The notes: generated by a model from the sequence alone, not told the origin. 54,555 nucleotides of DNA from Deltaproteobacteria bacterium RIFOXYD12_FULL_56_24 (GCA_001799285.1 MGTD01000036.1:4863-59417); one strand, 5' to 3'. Positions 34,876-44,293 are shown, numbered from the stretch's first letter. Translations and numbers: made by a program.

Positions 34876-36168
34876 TTATTTGCGGATTCCGGCAAGCTTC
34901 CAGGATAAAAAAACGGTTACTACGAAAAAAAGCAGCAAGCGGCTCAGGTCATCGAGGATGGCCGACAGGGAGTAGCCACGCAACAGCAGATCCTGGAAGG
35001 CGGTCAGCCCCCAGTTGAGCGGCGAGATAATGCTGATCTGCTGCATCATTTGGGGCATGGCATAGACCGGCACCATCACCCCCCCGAGGGCGGCTGCGGC
35101 CACTACGGTGGTGGAGCCTAAGGTGGACGCCTGCTCGTAGGATTTGCAGGCCAGGCCAAGGAGGATGCCGTAACCGCAGGCAGCGAGGCTTGAGAGCACA
35201 ACAGTAAGCAGCACTGCGGCTGGATGCATGGAAACGGTAAAAGCCGGCAGCCCGAGCGAGGGGAAGAGAAAAGCGCCGATCAGGGCGATGAGCAGGAACT
35301 GGCAGAGGCAGACGCCCATATAGGCCACGGCCTTGCCGGTAAAAAGCACCAGGGGGGAGACGGGAAGGGAGGTCAGCCGGATCCAGATGCCGGAGTTCCG
35401 TTCCTGCAAGATTGAGCCGGCAATGGGGATGGCGGTGAAAAACATCCCGAACAGAGCCCAGGCCGGCACGTTTTGCTGGACCGGCTTATACAACGATACT
35501 CCGATTGCCTCGGATTCGCCCTGGTTTTCCTGTAAATCAAGAAGGGGTTGCCGGAACAGGGCAGGGAGTTTGTCGCCGGCCAGGGGGCTGCGTTCCGGCG
35601 GCACCCCGGCCTGGGCCATGGTTTGCGTAAGCACCGCGCCGAGCCGGGTCAGCTTTGCCTCCATGGCAATGGTGGTTAAGGCCATCTCAAGCTGGGCAAT
35701 CACGCCTGAGCGCAATCCGGCCATGATTCCGGGATCAACAAAGAGCTGCACGGAAGTGGCGGCCATCTCCCTTGGAGTTCCCTTCCCGTTGCCCTGTTGG
35801 AAAAGGCGCGCCGTCTCCTCCAGGAACCGGGCGGAGGCGCCCTTGGGAATCACAACCCCGACCTGATAGCCGCCGCCCGTCACGGCGGCCTGGATGACCG
35901 CGATATTTTTCTGCCCTTTATCCCAGAGCACAAGATCGAGATTGGTTGCTGACAGATGGTTTTGCAAGGATATGCCGAGATCTCCCTGGTCCAGGTCGAG
36001 AAACAGCACCTGGGTCTTTTTCTGGCCGGTGAGTTCCATGACATTTTCCTGCACCAGGGTGATCAACACCACCAGGATCGCGGGCATGAGAAAGAGGACA
36101 AGCAGGCCTGTCCGGTCCCGCCGCAAAAGCAGGAGTTCCTTGGCCGTGGCGGCAAAAATCTTCAGCAT
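34876..36168 (-). CDS. ABC-2 type transporter permease
   Basis: 430 residues. An N-terminal membrane helix (LLVLFLMPAILVVLITLV) is followed by a large extracytoplasmic domain of about 200 residues and then five hydrophobic segments, ending with FVVTVFLSWKLAGIRK. This is the ABC-2 layout of lipid or drug exporters. The cognate ATPase gene lies 40 bases upstream. It probably exports the cluster product. Confidence 0.9.
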   Translation of the reverse strand: MLKIFAATAKELLLLRRDRTGLLVLFLMPAILVVLITLVQENVMELTGQKKTQVLFLDLDQGDLGISLQNHLSATNLDLVLWDKGQKNIAVIQAAVTGGGYQVGVVIPKGASARFLEETARLFQQGNGKGTPREMAATSVQLFVDPGIMAGLRSGVIAQLEMALTTIAMEAKLTRLGAVLTQTMAQAGVPPERSPLAGDKLPALFRQPLLDLQENQGESEAIGVSLYKPVQQNVPAWALFGMFFTAIPIAGSILQERNSGIWIRLTSLPVSPLVLFTGKAVAYMGVCLCQFLLIALIGAFLFPSLGLPAFTVSMHPAAVLLTVVLSSLAACGYGILLGLACKSYEQASTLGSTTVVAAAALGGVMVPVYAMPQMMQQISIISPLNWGLTAFQDLLLRGYSLSAILDDLSRLLLFFVVTVFLSWKLAGIRK

Positions 36169-36208
36169 AAAAGCGTGTTTGGGGGAAGAGAGGATTCGGG
36201 AATGTTCA

Positions 36209-36991
36209 TCAGGTGTCGCGCAGTTCCTTGCCGGTCAGATGGAGAAAAAGTTCTTCCAGGTTGCGTATCCCGCTTTGCTGGAGCAAGGCGGCGGGATTTC
36301 CCTGCTCCACCAAGCGGCCGTTGTCGATGATCCCGATCCGGGAGCAGAGTTCCTGGGCCTCTTCAATGTAGTGAGTGGTGTAGAGGATGGTGGTCCCTTG
36401 CCGGTTGATTTCTTTCAGCTGCTCGTGGATCAGGTGCCGGGACTGGGCATCAATCCCCACGCAGGGCTCGTCAAGGACCAGCAGTTGCGGACCGTTTAAC
36501 AGACCCACGGCCAGATTGAGGCGCCGTTTCATCCCGGTCGAAAAGGTGGCCACTTGATGGTGCGCATGCTCGGTAAGCCGTGCAAACTCAAGACCCTGTT
36601 GGATCCGCTCCGCAAGTTTCTGGGCGCTGAGGCCGCAGAGTTTGCCGAAAAAGTTCAGGTTTTCCCGGGCGGTGAGGGTGTCATACAGGCCGATATCCTG
36701 GGGCACCAGGCCCAGAATCTGTTTGATTTCGTGCTCTCGCTCTTGAAAAGACCTGCCCCCGATCCGAACGCTGCCGCTGTCTGCGGGAAACAGACCGGTG
36801 AGAATGGAGATAACTGTGGTTTTTCCAGCCCCATTTGGGCCAAGCAGACCGAAGAATTCCCCTTGCTGCACCTCCAGGCTGAAATCATTCAGCGCCGGGC
36901 GGTCGCTGTTTTTGTATTGCTTGACCAGTGAGCGGGCGGAAACCACGCAGTTTAGCCCCGGCTCAAGCAAACACGGGTTGCCGGGTGTCAT
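36209..36991 (-). CDS. ABC transporter ATP-binding protein
   Basis: 260 residues from the ATG at 36991, whose bases overlap the previous stop (ATGA); an earlier ATG at 37009 is possible. Walker A GPNGAGKTT, Q-loop LVPQDIG, signature STGMKRR (a variant of LSGGQ), Walker B LLVLDEP and the switch His in YTTHY are all present. It powers the ABC-2 permease downstream. Confidence 0.93.
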   Translation of the reverse strand: MTPGNPCLLEPGLNCVVSARSLVKQYKNSDRPALNDFSLEVQQGEFFGLLGPNGAGKTTVISILTGLFPADSGSVRIGGRSFQEREHEIKQILGLVPQDIGLYDTLTARENLNFFGKLCGLSAQKLAERIQQGLEFARLTEHAHHQVATFSTGMKRRLNLAVGLLNGPQLLVLDEPCVGIDAQSRHLIHEQLKEINRQGTTILYTTHYIEEAQELCSRIGIIDNGRLVEQGNPAALLQQSGIRNLEELFLHLTGKELRDT

Positions 36992-37995
36992 GGCTGCTGT
37001 CTGGTCCATTGTCTCAGTTCCGTAAAAACCTTTTCTTCCATGGCAGCGCATCTGTTGAGGCACGCCACCATGGCGGGATAGCTGTCCTCCGGTCGGCCGC
37101 GTTTCTTGCAGAGCCGGGCGGCCATGGCGGCAAACTCGCGCCAGGTGTCGCCTGCCGCGGTCAGGGAGGCGGCGCATTCCTGTAACCGGGGTTCCTGCAT
37201 GGCCGCCGCACTTTCCTGGAGAAAGGCGGCGTACATGAAACGGAAGCCGCCCCCGCCGGTGCCGATTTCCTCCTGCATGCGGACAACGTGCCCCAGGTGC
37301 AGGTCCGCCTGTTCCGGGCCCAACCGCTGCGGCCATTTGCCAAGCCGTTTTGCCAGAAAGCGGATGCCCTTGACCCCGATCAGGGGAAAGGGGCTGGCCA
37401 GCATCATTTTGCAGACGAATCGAATCCCCTGGACGATATGGGGTTTAAGTTTCAGTTCTGCCGGCACCCGAGTCAGATAATACATTTTTCCCTTGGGAGC
37501 AAGGGCGCCGGAGGCAAATCTAGCCCTGGCCAGATCTGTGGCCGGGCAGCGGACCGGGGTGGGGAAAACAGGGTCGCTGATCAGATACTCATTTCCCTCT
37601 TTCCCATAGACGACCAGGTTGTGGGCGTTGAAGTGAAAACGCAGCGCCTTGGGGAAATAGGGGAGCCAGAAAACCCCGGTCTGTAACCCCACAGGGATGG
37701 AGGCGGCCAGGGCTTGATCCAGCTCCGCCATGGCCTCATCCTGGTTGCGGAATTTCTTTTCAACCATGCTGACCCCGTCAATGGAGGCAATCTGCCGGAG
37801 GATGTTTCCGGCCGCGGCCCGGTAGGTGACAAGGGGCAGCCCATTGATTCGGATAAAGGGAAAATAGCCGAAAAAAAGGCCCCCGCCGAGGCCAAAGGCC
37901 ATGGCCTCGGAAATGGTGAGACCTTGGTGGGTGAGGAGGTTGGCGGCCACGCCGCTTTCACAGTGGGCGGATTGGGTGTGGGGAAAATCGAGCAA
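36988..37995 (-). CDS. BtrH-like acyl-ACP:amine acyltransferase
   Basis: 335 residues with an N-terminal BtrH-type domain: HCESGVAANLL places a Cys at position 12, and FNAHNLVVYG with YLISDPV supply the His and Asp of a cysteine-protease-like triad. The C-terminal 150 residues are helical (DUF4872-like). BtrH moves an acyl group from an ACP to an amine in butirosin synthesis. Here it could move the finished chain from ACP 4 to an amine acceptor. The start is a TTG at 37995; no ATG is available before the upstream stop. It overlaps the ABC ATPase gene. Confidence 0.82.
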   Translation of the reverse strand: MLDFPHTQSAHCESGVAANLLTHQGLTISEAMAFGLGGGLFFGYFPFIRINGLPLVTYRAAAGNILRQIASIDGVSMVEKKFRNQDEAMAELDQALAASIPVGLQTGVFWLPYFPKALRFHFNAHNLVVYGKEGNEYLISDPVFPTPVRCPATDLARARFASGALAPKGKMYYLTRVPAELKLKPHIVQGIRFVCKMMLASPFPLIGVKGIRFLAKRLGKWPQRLGPEQADLHLGHVVRMQEEIGTGGGGFRFMYAAFLQESAAAMQEPRLQECAASLTAAGDTWREFAAMAARLCKKRGRPEDSYPAMVACLNRCAAMEEKVFTELRQWTRQQP

Positions 37996-38009
37996 ATGTG
38001 CGCTCCGGG

Positions 38010-38429
38010 CTATTCGTTGTTGTAAATGGGGGCAAGGAGCCTGCCATTGCGCAGGTCAGCCAGGGAAACCCTGTACATATCGGCATACTTGCGCAGGGTG
38101 TCGGCAGACACTCTGGCAAAAACAAAAGGGATGAGATGCAGGCAAACCTTCCAGCGCGGCTGCCTGGTGTACTGAGCGACGAGGCCGATGTCCATCTGGT
38201 TGGCGGTCATATAATAGTGGAGGCAACTTACCCGTCCCGCTGTCACTTTATTCCTGGAGATGCTGATTTTCTTGGCAATCTCTTCCCATGCCTGATGATT
38301 GACGACGCCCACCGGCTGCCAGACAAAATCCTGGGTCAGCTCGTATTCGCCATTGCTGTTGACGGCATAGCTCACAATCTTGAGGCCATCGGTTACATCT
38401 TCAGCGGAAGAACGGTCGGGCAGCTCCAT
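38010..38429 (-). CDS. Hypothetical protein with HTH-like C-terminus
   Basis: 139 residues; I do not recognise the family. No signal peptide or membrane helix is seen. The C-terminus (SADTLRKYADMYRVSLADL) resembles a helix-turn-helix of the XRE type, which could make it a regulator, but the middle has unusual Trp, Tyr and Cys content (HYYMTANQMDIGLVAQY). It is 14 bases upstream of the BtrH-like gene, probably the first gene of block 3, and 8 bases after the PagL-like gene's stop. Confidence 0.65.
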   Translation of the reverse strand: MELPDRSSAEDVTDGLKIVSYAVNSNGEYELTQDFVWQPVGVVNHQAWEEIAKKISISRNKVTAGRVSCLHYYMTANQMDIGLVAQYTRQPRWKVCLHLIPFVFARVSADTLRKYADMYRVSLADLRNGRLLAPIYNNE

Positions 38430-38437
38430 GGCGTCTG

Positions 38438-39022
38438 TTAAAAGGTGATGCCGAAAAGAGCTTTGACGGAGTTCAGAGGGTCGTTGGGTTCTTCACTGCC
38501 GCCATTGGAGATATGATGGTAGCGCATTTCAAACAAAAAATCGTGGGCCGGGTTTATCCGGTAGCTGAGCCCCATGCCGAACTGATAATTGCCGTTCAGC
38601 TCTGATCCCATTCCGGGAACATCAGCAAAACTGTAGACCGGTCCGCCGCCGCCAAACAGGTAGGGACGGATATCCTGATTGGCGGTAAAGGTGTAACAGG
38701 CCAGAAAATTCATCCCGATCATGCTGGAGACATCGGGGCTGACCACAACATGTATAGGCAGTTCCAGGAGGATGGAGTGAAAGCCGCGATACCATCCCGA
38801 ACCGAGGTTGTCAAAGATGAGATGATTGTAGCGCAAGGCAAGGTCAATGGTTTCGACTCGTTGGCTGGTTCTTCCCCAGCCGGGAATACTCTGACCATAG
38901 CCGCCCAGAACAGCCCAGCTGTCTTTTGAGGTATCAAAGACCGCTGCTTCGGCAAAATCAGTTCGGGAGAGATTGCTCACAAGCAGAAGGAGTAATAAAA
39001 AGGCGGCATGTTTACCAGGCAT
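38438..39022 (-). CDS. PagL-like acyloxyacyl hydrolase (lipid A deacylase family)
   Basis: 194 residues from ATG 39022; the upstream ATG would add 11 residues before the signal peptide (AAFLLLLLLVSNLS..EA). The beta-barrel pattern ends in FEMRYHHISNGG, holding the His and Ser of the PagL catalytic site. Where PagL has its third residue (Glu, 12 after the Ser) this protein has Asn, as in several relatives, so activity is not certain. It should sit in the outer membrane and remove an ester-linked chain from lipid A or a related lipid. It is 8 bases from the hypothetical gene. Confidence 0.82.
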   Translation of the reverse strand: MPGKHAAFLLLLLLVSNLSRTDFAEAAVFDTSKDSWAVLGGYGQSIPGWGRTSQRVETIDLALRYNHLIFDNLGSGWYRGFHSILLELPIHVVVSPDVSSMIGMNFLACYTFTANQDIRPYLFGGGGPVYSFADVPGMGSELNGNYQFGMGLSYRINPAHDFLFEMRYHHISNGGSEEPNDPLNSVKALFGITF

Positions 39023-39163
39023 AATTTTTTTCCCAAAAAGCCGACAAATGATCATGATGTTTACCCCCTGGCAGACAGCGTAGAGCCGTATAATGGGAAA
39101 TTGGGTAAAAGACGGTTAAATCGGCTGCTGAAAAAATTTCCGCCGAAAAAGATTGAAATACTG

Positions 39164-39193
39164 ATATGATTGACTTGACCTCTACCTAGTCAA
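39164..39193 (-). promoter_or_regulatory. Possible promoter for the PagL-like gene
   Basis: On the minus strand TTGACT (39193-39188) and TCATAT (39169-39164) are spaced by 18 bases, about 140 bases before the start at 39022. A second TTGACA lies 16 bases further upstream. The gap 39023-39320 shows no gene. Confidence 0.3.
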
Positions 39194-39320
39194 TATATCC
39201 TTGATATTTGTCAATTTAAAAAACACCTCGGCTGACAGTCAGGAAGTTTTGTCTGGTGCATTTTTGAGTATCTGCCATTACCGAAAACCATTCACACATT
39301 TGCGTGGCGAACTTGTTTTT

Positions 39321-39908
39321 CTAAAGCTGTAACGCTAATCTGAGCGCGGTATCATTGAGGGCTTTGTCCACTGTCTCCCGAAGGGTACGCTCTAATGTTG
39401 CCCGAAGGTCATCAACCGACGCAAAGACCCCTGTCTTCATACTGAGAATGGATCCATCCAAATTGCTGGCGCTGTAAGTTCGCGTGAAATGTGGTTGCCC
39501 TGCGGCATCCAGGATGTGAACCTCAATTTCGACGTTCGCCTCACGGCGAACGATTTGATTGCAGTCCAGTTTCCTGATTATTCCTGTCAGATGATATTTT
39601 GGCGATTGCGAGTCAACAGTGACGCCGCGCGCTCGAAGTCCATCGACAAAAGCCAACCTGACTATATCGCATACGGGTTGGTCTGTTTCCAAATTCTTCA
39701 GCGGGTTGCCATAGCCACCGCGAATAGTCCCCAAATAATTGGCAGGCTCCCCTCGTTGATCTATAAAAGATCCGACCAAAAGAGGAGGCGCTGAGGCGGA
39801 TGCTTTTTTCACTTCTGCGGTGGACGGGTACGTCATGCCAACGTTTGACGTTGAGGCGCAAGCAGATAAGACTGAAAGGCTAAGTGCGATAAGGACGGTC
39901 CTGATCAT
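39321..39908 (-). CDS. YajG-like lipoprotein
   Basis: 195 residues. The N-terminus MIRTVLIALSLSVLSACAS is a lipoprotein signal with lipobox LSAC. The rest reads as a YajG-type fold: a conserved DQRGEPANYLG start and beta strands, then two predicted helices (ATLERTLRETVDKAL). YajG-family proteins are outer membrane lipoproteins of unknown function. It is separated from the PagL-like gene by about 300 bases. Confidence 0.7.
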   Translation of the reverse strand: MIRTVLIALSLSVLSACASTSNVGMTYPSTAEVKKASASAPPLLVGSFIDQRGEPANYLGTIRGGYGNPLKNLETDQPVCDIVRLAFVDGLRARGVTVDSQSPKYHLTGIIRKLDCNQIVRREANVEIEVHILDAAGQPHFTRTYSASNLDGSILSMKTGVFASVDDLRATLERTLRETVDKALNDTALRLALQL

Positions 39909-39968
39909 TATGTGATTCCTTATAAGTTTAACTAAGGTTAACCAAGGGACAACGCGGTTATCTATTTT

Positions 39969-40271
39969 CTATTCTATTGCGCTCATGATTTTCTTCAACA
40001 GCACCGAAGTTGCCTTCAGAATCTTCTCTCCGCGTCTTGAGGACAGGCTGTCTCCTGTCGGCTCCAGATGGAAAAATTTACGAGCTTTATGGCATACCTG
40101 AACATCTTCTCCAAAAAGATTAGGATATCTACCCTTTCCCATGTGATTTATATAACGAGCGGGATTTTCGATGGCAAGCATAAAGTTTGTTGGGCAGGTT
40201 TTGTTTGCAATCGATGCTTTGCCGGGGGACAACAATAGTTTGACATTCCGGAATAATATCGAAGCCTCCAT
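39969..40271 (-). CDS. Hypothetical protein, doubtful
   Basis: A 100-residue open frame with reasonable composition at its C-terminus but no recognised family, no clear ribosome site and an overlapping open frame in another phase (40129-40311). It could be a decayed gene. It lies in the 591-base gap between the YajG-like and Mrp genes; the rest of that gap shows only the GGAGG ribosome site of the Mrp gene. Confidence 0.3.
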   Translation of the reverse strand: MEASILFRNVKLLLSPGKASIANKTCPTNFMLAIENPARYINHMGKGRYPNLFGEDVQVCHKARKFFHLEPTGDSLSSRRGEKILKATSVLLKKIMSAIE

Positions 40272-40499
40272 TCTCGTTACATCCCGTAGTTTTCGTCCAA
40301 TTCCGCATCAAGCTTGATAGTTTGTCTCACCTGTGATCTTTTCCATATCAGCGGCGCCGAGTCGGAGAAAATCCCTGGCTGTCATCTGGAGGCCCGCCGG
40401 GCTTTTGCCTTTTAAAGCGCCATGTTTTGCGGTATAAGATTAAGCTTCCCATTGAATCCATTTATTGTTTGATTTTTTTTATATTTTTGGAGGTAAGTA

Positions 40500-41474
40500 A
40501 TGTCGAAGTGCAGCAGTGGAACCTGTGGCAGTAAAAAAGCGAGTGGCTGCGGCTCTGCCGATGCGGCGGTGGCCCAGCAGAATACGGCGATTGCCGCTTC
40601 TCTAGACCGGATCAGAAACAAGATTCTGGTGATGAGCGGCAAGGGCGGAGTGGGCAAATCCACCATCTCGGTGAATCTGGCCTTGGGCCTTGCCGGCAAA
40701 GGCTACAAGGTTGGCCTCATGGACGTTGATCTCCACGGTCCGGATATTGTCCGCATGCTCGGCCTGTCCGGTCGGATGGACGGCCCACTTACCAAGGACG
40801 GCAAGATGCCGCCCCTGCAATACAATGACCGGCTCAAGGTCATCTCCCTTGAAAGCATGATGGAAAACCGGGATGAGCCGATCATCTGGCGCGGCCCCCT
40901 CAAGAATCAGGCGATCCGCCAGTTTATCGCCGATGTGAATTGGGGAGAGCTGGATTACCTGGTTATCGACGCGCCCCCCGGCACCGGAGACGAGCCCATG
41001 ACCGTGGCCCACACCATCAAGGACGCCAAGGCTCTGGTCGTGACCACCCCCCAGAATATCGCCTTGGCCGATGTGCGCAAGTCCCTCAATTTCTGTAAGC
41101 ACGTTTCCATGAAGATCCTTGGGATTGTCGAGAACATGAGCGGTTTTATCTGTCCGCACTGCGACAAGACGGTGGATATCTTCAAGACCGGCGGCGGCGA
41201 GCAGCTGGCGACCGAGTTTTCCGTGCCGTTTTTGGGCCGGATTCCCGTTGATCCCCGGGTGGTTATTGCCGGGGATGACGGCAAGCCCTATCTCTCTTCC
41301 GAGGCCGCCAGCCCTGCCACCCTGGCGTTTGCGGAGTTTCTGGCCGCAGTCGAGAAAGAGCTACCCGTCCATGCCGCGGCCGGTTCTATTCCCATGGCCA
41401 AGCCTTTGGCTAAGGCCGGATCGAGTTGTGGTTGCGGTACCGGACCCTGCAATCCAACCACCTGTGATTGTTGA
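40500..41474 (+). CDS. Mrp/NBP35-type Fe-S cluster carrier ATPase
   Basis: 324 residues. The deviant Walker A SGKGGVGKST (46-55), the DAPPGTGDE motif and FICPHCDK (CxxC) define the Mrp/NBP35 family, which assembles and delivers Fe-S clusters. Cys-rich ends (Cys4, Cys9, Cys17; a C-terminal CGCGTGPC) are extra metal-site candidates. GGAGG lies six bases before the ATG. An Fe-S carrier next to a radical-SAM-rich cluster is useful but may be coincidence. Confidence 0.93.
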   Translation: MSKCSSGTCGSKKASGCGSADAAVAQQNTAIAASLDRIRNKILVMSGKGGVGKSTISVNLALGLAGKGYKVGLMDVDLHGPDIVRMLGLSGRMDGPLTKDGKMPPLQYNDRLKVISLESMMENRDEPIIWRGPLKNQAIRQFIADVNWGELDYLVIDAPPGTGDEPMTVAHTIKDAKALVVTTPQNIALADVRKSLNFCKHVSMKILGIVENMSGFICPHCDKTVDIFKTGGGEQLATEFSVPFLGRIPVDPRVVIAGDDGKPYLSSEAASPATLAFAEFLAAVEKELPVHAAAGSIPMAKPLAKAGSSCGCGTGPCNPTTCDC

Positions 41475-41485
41475 GGGGGTCGAAT

Positions 41486-42124
41486 ATGATCGTTAAACAG
41501 CTGACCGTGGGCTCCATGGCTGTGTGCTGCTATGTGGTGGGCTGCGAGGAGACCAAAAAGGGCGGGATCATTGATCCCGGCGGCAACGAGGCGGAGATCC
41601 TCGCTTTCTGCCGGACGGAAGGGCTCGGTGTCGAGGCGATTATCTGCACCCACGGTCATCCGGACCATGTCTGCGGCAACAGGGTGATCCAGCAGGCCAC
41701 CGGCGCGCCCATCCTCATGCATGCGGCCGATGCCGAGTTTTTTGCCAGGCCGGAGGTTATCGACTATTTCTCCATGCTCGGCCTGCCCCCTTCGCCGCCG
41801 GTGGACAGGTGTGTCAGCGATGGCGAGGCGATCGTGATCGGCAAGCTTACCCTGACGGTACTTCATACCCCCGGCCATACCCCGGGCGGGATCTGTCTCT
41901 ATGCCGCTCCCCATCTTTTTACCGGAGACACCATGTTTGTCGAAGGGCTGGGCCGCACCGATTTCCCCGGCGGCGACACCGAGCAGTTGCTTGCCGCGAT
42001 CAAAACGAAGATCCTGACCCTGCCTGCGGAAACCGTGGTCTGGCCGGGGCATGGCTATGGCGGGGCCAGATCCACGGTGGGCGAGGAAGCCCGCCACAAT
42101 CCATATCTCAAAGGGAACTGGTAG
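41486..42124 (+). CDS. Metallo-beta-lactamase-fold hydrolase (glyoxalase II-like)
   Basis: 212 residues from ATG 41486, with GAGGGGG upstream; a longer frame starts in-frame at a TTG 18 bases earlier. THGHPDH (the HxHxDH zinc motif), HTPGHTPG and TGDTMF are present. The family includes glyoxalase II and persulfide-type hydrolases; the substrate cannot be told. It is followed by selB three bases after its stop. Confidence 0.9.
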   Translation: MIVKQLTVGSMAVCCYVVGCEETKKGGIIDPGGNEAEILAFCRTEGLGVEAIICTHGHPDHVCGNRVIQQATGAPILMHAADAEFFARPEVIDYFSMLGLPPSPPVDRCVSDGEAIVIGKLTLTVLHTPGHTPGGICLYAAPHLFTGDTMFVEGLGRTDFPGGDTEQLLAAIKTKILTLPAETVVWPGHGYGGARSTVGEEARHNPYLKGNW

Positions 42125-42127
42125 CAG

Positions 42128-44047
42128 ATGCGGGAGATCGTTCTCGGCACGGCCGGCCATGTGGACCACGGCAAGACCAGTCTGGTCAAGGCTCTCACCG
42201 GCATTGACACCGACCGGCTCAAGGAAGAGAAGAAGCGGGGCATCACCATCGAGCTCGGCTTTGCCTTTCTTGATCTGCCCTGCGGCCATCGCCTCGGGAT
42301 CATCGATGTGCCCGGCCACGAACGCTTTGTGAAAAACATGGTGGCCGGCGCCACCGGCATCGATCTCTTGGCCTTTGTCATCGCGGCGGACGAGGGGATC
42401 ATGCCCCAGACCAGGGAGCATTTCGAGATCTGCCGTTTGCTCGGGGTCAAGCGGGGGCTGGTCATCCTCACCAAGAAGGATATGGTGGATGCGGAGTGGC
42501 TGGCGCTGGTGCAGGAGGATGTCCGTCAGTTCCTGGCCGGCAGCTTTCTCGAAGACGCACCCATGCTCACGGTTTCCTCTACCACCGGCGAGGGGCTCGC
42601 CGAGGTCCGAGAGGTGCTGGACACCCTGGTGCGGACCAGCGAGTTTTCCGAGGCCCATGGCCCGTTCCGGTTGCCGGTGGACAGGGTCTTCAGCATGAAG
42701 GGCTTCGGGGTGGTGGTCACCGGCACCTCCATCTCGGGCCGGATCGCGGTGGGCGAGGATATCACCGTTTATCCCCAGGGCCATACCGCCAAGATCCGCG
42801 GCATCCAGGTGCATGGTCAGGATGTGGCGCTGGTCGAGGCGGGTAAGCGCACCGCCATTAATATCCAAGGGTTGGATACCGAGATGATCGACCGGGGCAA
42901 CATGCTCGCCACCTCGGGGACCCTCGCGCCCTCCTACCTGATGGACGCCGATTTTTTCTATCTCTCCGTCAACGCCAAACCCCTTAAGAACCGTAGCAGA
43001 GTGCGGGTGCACATCGGCACCGCCGAGATCATGGGCCGGATCGTCCTGCTGGAGGACGAGGCGCTTGCCCCGGGCAGCCGGGCCAATGTGCAGATTCTGC
43101 TGGAGGAGCCCTTCGGCGCGTGGCCCGGCGACCGCTATGTGGTGCGGAGTTATTCGCCCGTGGCCACCATCGGCGGCGGTGGGATCTGGAGCGGGGCTCC
43201 GCCCAAGCGGCGGCGTTTCAAGGAGGCTAACAGTCAGGTCTTTGCCCTTTATCAAGCGGGTTCGACCGAGGACATCTCCCTGCTGCATCTCCGGGAGGCC
43301 GGGGTTGCCGGGCTCACCTTCGAGGCACTCTGCGTGAAGATGGGGCAGTTCGGCAAGCGTTTCCGCAAACTGCTGGACACCCCCATCTCCAGCCGGAAGA
43401 TCATCATGGTGGATTCGGAGCGGCAGCGTCTGGTAGCGGCGGAAGTCTTCGAGGCCATGGGTACCTCTTTGCAGAAGATTCTGGCTGATTTTCACCGGGA
43501 CAATTCGATGAAGCCGGGGCTCTCCAGAGAGGAGTTGCGTTCCCGGCTGCCCGGCGACCTGGATCAGCGGTTTTTTCAGCTGCTGATCAACACCTTGGGC
43601 AAGCAGGGGATGATCGTGGTCGATGAGGCAACGGTCAGGCTGGCGGGGCATCAGGTATCGCTTAAGGCGGATGCCATAAGCATCCGGGCGGAAATGGCGG
43701 CCTTTTACACCGAGGCCGGGCTGACCCCGCCCACCGTGCGGGAGCTGCAGGAACGCTTTGCCAAATATCCGGCTCCCCTGGTCCGCGAGGTGCTGGAGCT
43801 GCTGGTCCGCGAGCAGGTTCTGGCCAAGATCAGCGAGGAGCTTTATTTCCCGGCTCGGGCTCTGGCCGAGCTGCAGGCGCAGATGGTGGCCTTCATCAAG
43901 ACAGAAGGGGAGATCGACGCGCCGCGCTTTAAAAATCTCACCGGCTTGACCAGGAAATTTTCTATCCCCCTGCTGGAGTATTTTGATAGAATCAAGGTAA
44001 CCATCCGGGTTGGCGACCGACGTTTGCTGCGAGAGCGGATCAGTTGA
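42128..44047 (+). CDS. selB: Selenocysteine-specific elongation factor SelB
   Basis: 639 residues. The GTPase motifs GHVDHGKT (10-17), DVPGHERF and TKKDMVD are followed by elongation-factor beta domains and a C-terminal run of winged helices (for example [19 protein letters not shown]), as in SelB, which binds the SECIS element. Its presence implies that the organism makes selenoproteins; selA, selC and selD are not in this window. It starts three bases after the hydrolase stop. Confidence 0.95.
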   Translation: MREIVLGTAGHVDHGKTSLVKALTGIDTDRLKEEKKRGITIELGFAFLDLPCGHRLGIIDVPGHERFVKNMVAGATGIDLLAFVIAADEGIMPQTREHFEICRLLGVKRGLVILTKKDMVDAEWLALVQEDVRQFLAGSFLEDAPMLTVSSTTGEGLAEVREVLDTLVRTSEFSEAHGPFRLPVDRVFSMKGFGVVVTGTSISGRIAVGEDITVYPQGHTAKIRGIQVHGQDVALVEAGKRTAINIQGLDTEMIDRGNMLATSGTLAPSYLMDADFFYLSVNAKPLKNRSRVRVHIGTAEIMGRIVLLEDEALAPGSRANVQILLEEPFGAWPGDRYVVRSYSPVATIGGGGIWSGAPPKRRRFKEANSQVFALYQAGSTEDISLLHLREAGVAGLTFEALCVKMGQFGKRFRKLLDTPISSRKIIMVDSERQRLVAAEVFEAMGTSLQKILADFHRDNSMKPGLSREELRSRLPGDLDQRFFQLLINTLGKQGMIVVDEATVRLAGHQVSLKADAISIRAEMAAFYTEAGLTPPTVRELQERFAKYPAPLVREVLELLVREQVLAKISEELYFPARALAELQAQMVAFIKTEGEIDAPRFKNLTGLTRKFSIPLLEYFDRIKVTIRVGDRRLLRERIS

Positions 44048-44066
44048 GCAGTTTTATTGCGGAGGC

Positions 44067-44273
44067 GTAACTATCCAGCAGCACCGTATCTGCGTTGTTG
44101 CACCCAGAGGGTATAAGTTTCGTTTGAGCAGACAAGCTGCTCAACTCAGCTATATCAGCCTGTTCATGGGCACCAGCACACTTCGCAGGCTTCTGCCTAG
44201 CAGCTACGGCACTGCTGGATAGTTACGATTTGGGTTGTTTTTGTTCGTTTCCGGCCTTGAGCTGGATAGTTAC
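44067..44273 (+). repeat. Long palindromic repeat family R1, copy 3 (with nested R2)
   Basis: Arms GTAACTATCCAGCAG (44067-44081) and CTGCTGGATAGTTAC (44212-44226), with an outer CTGGATAGTTAC ending at 44273. A 54-base block (44100-44153) interrupts the sequence found in copy 1, and it matches repeat R2. It lies between selB and hflX. Confidence 0.9.
44100..44153 (+). repeat. Nested repeat R2, copy 1
   Basis: Inserted block absent from R1 copy 1. It begins GCACCCAGAGGGTATAAG and contains TTGAGCAG and CTGCTCAA arms around ACAAG. R2 also occurs alone at 48885 and 49043. Confidence 0.85.
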
Positions 44274-44293
44274 GCGGAGGCACGGCCATCGGC

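Noticed and set aside
41288-43651. 787-codon minus-strand open frame opposite Mrp, the hydrolase and SelB
   Set aside because: It spans three real genes on the other strand and shows only biased composition.
42128-44047. Selenoprotein with in-frame TGA near selB
   Set aside because: All supported genes in the window end at ordinary stops that match their family lengths; no frame continues past a TGA with a conserved Cys position.
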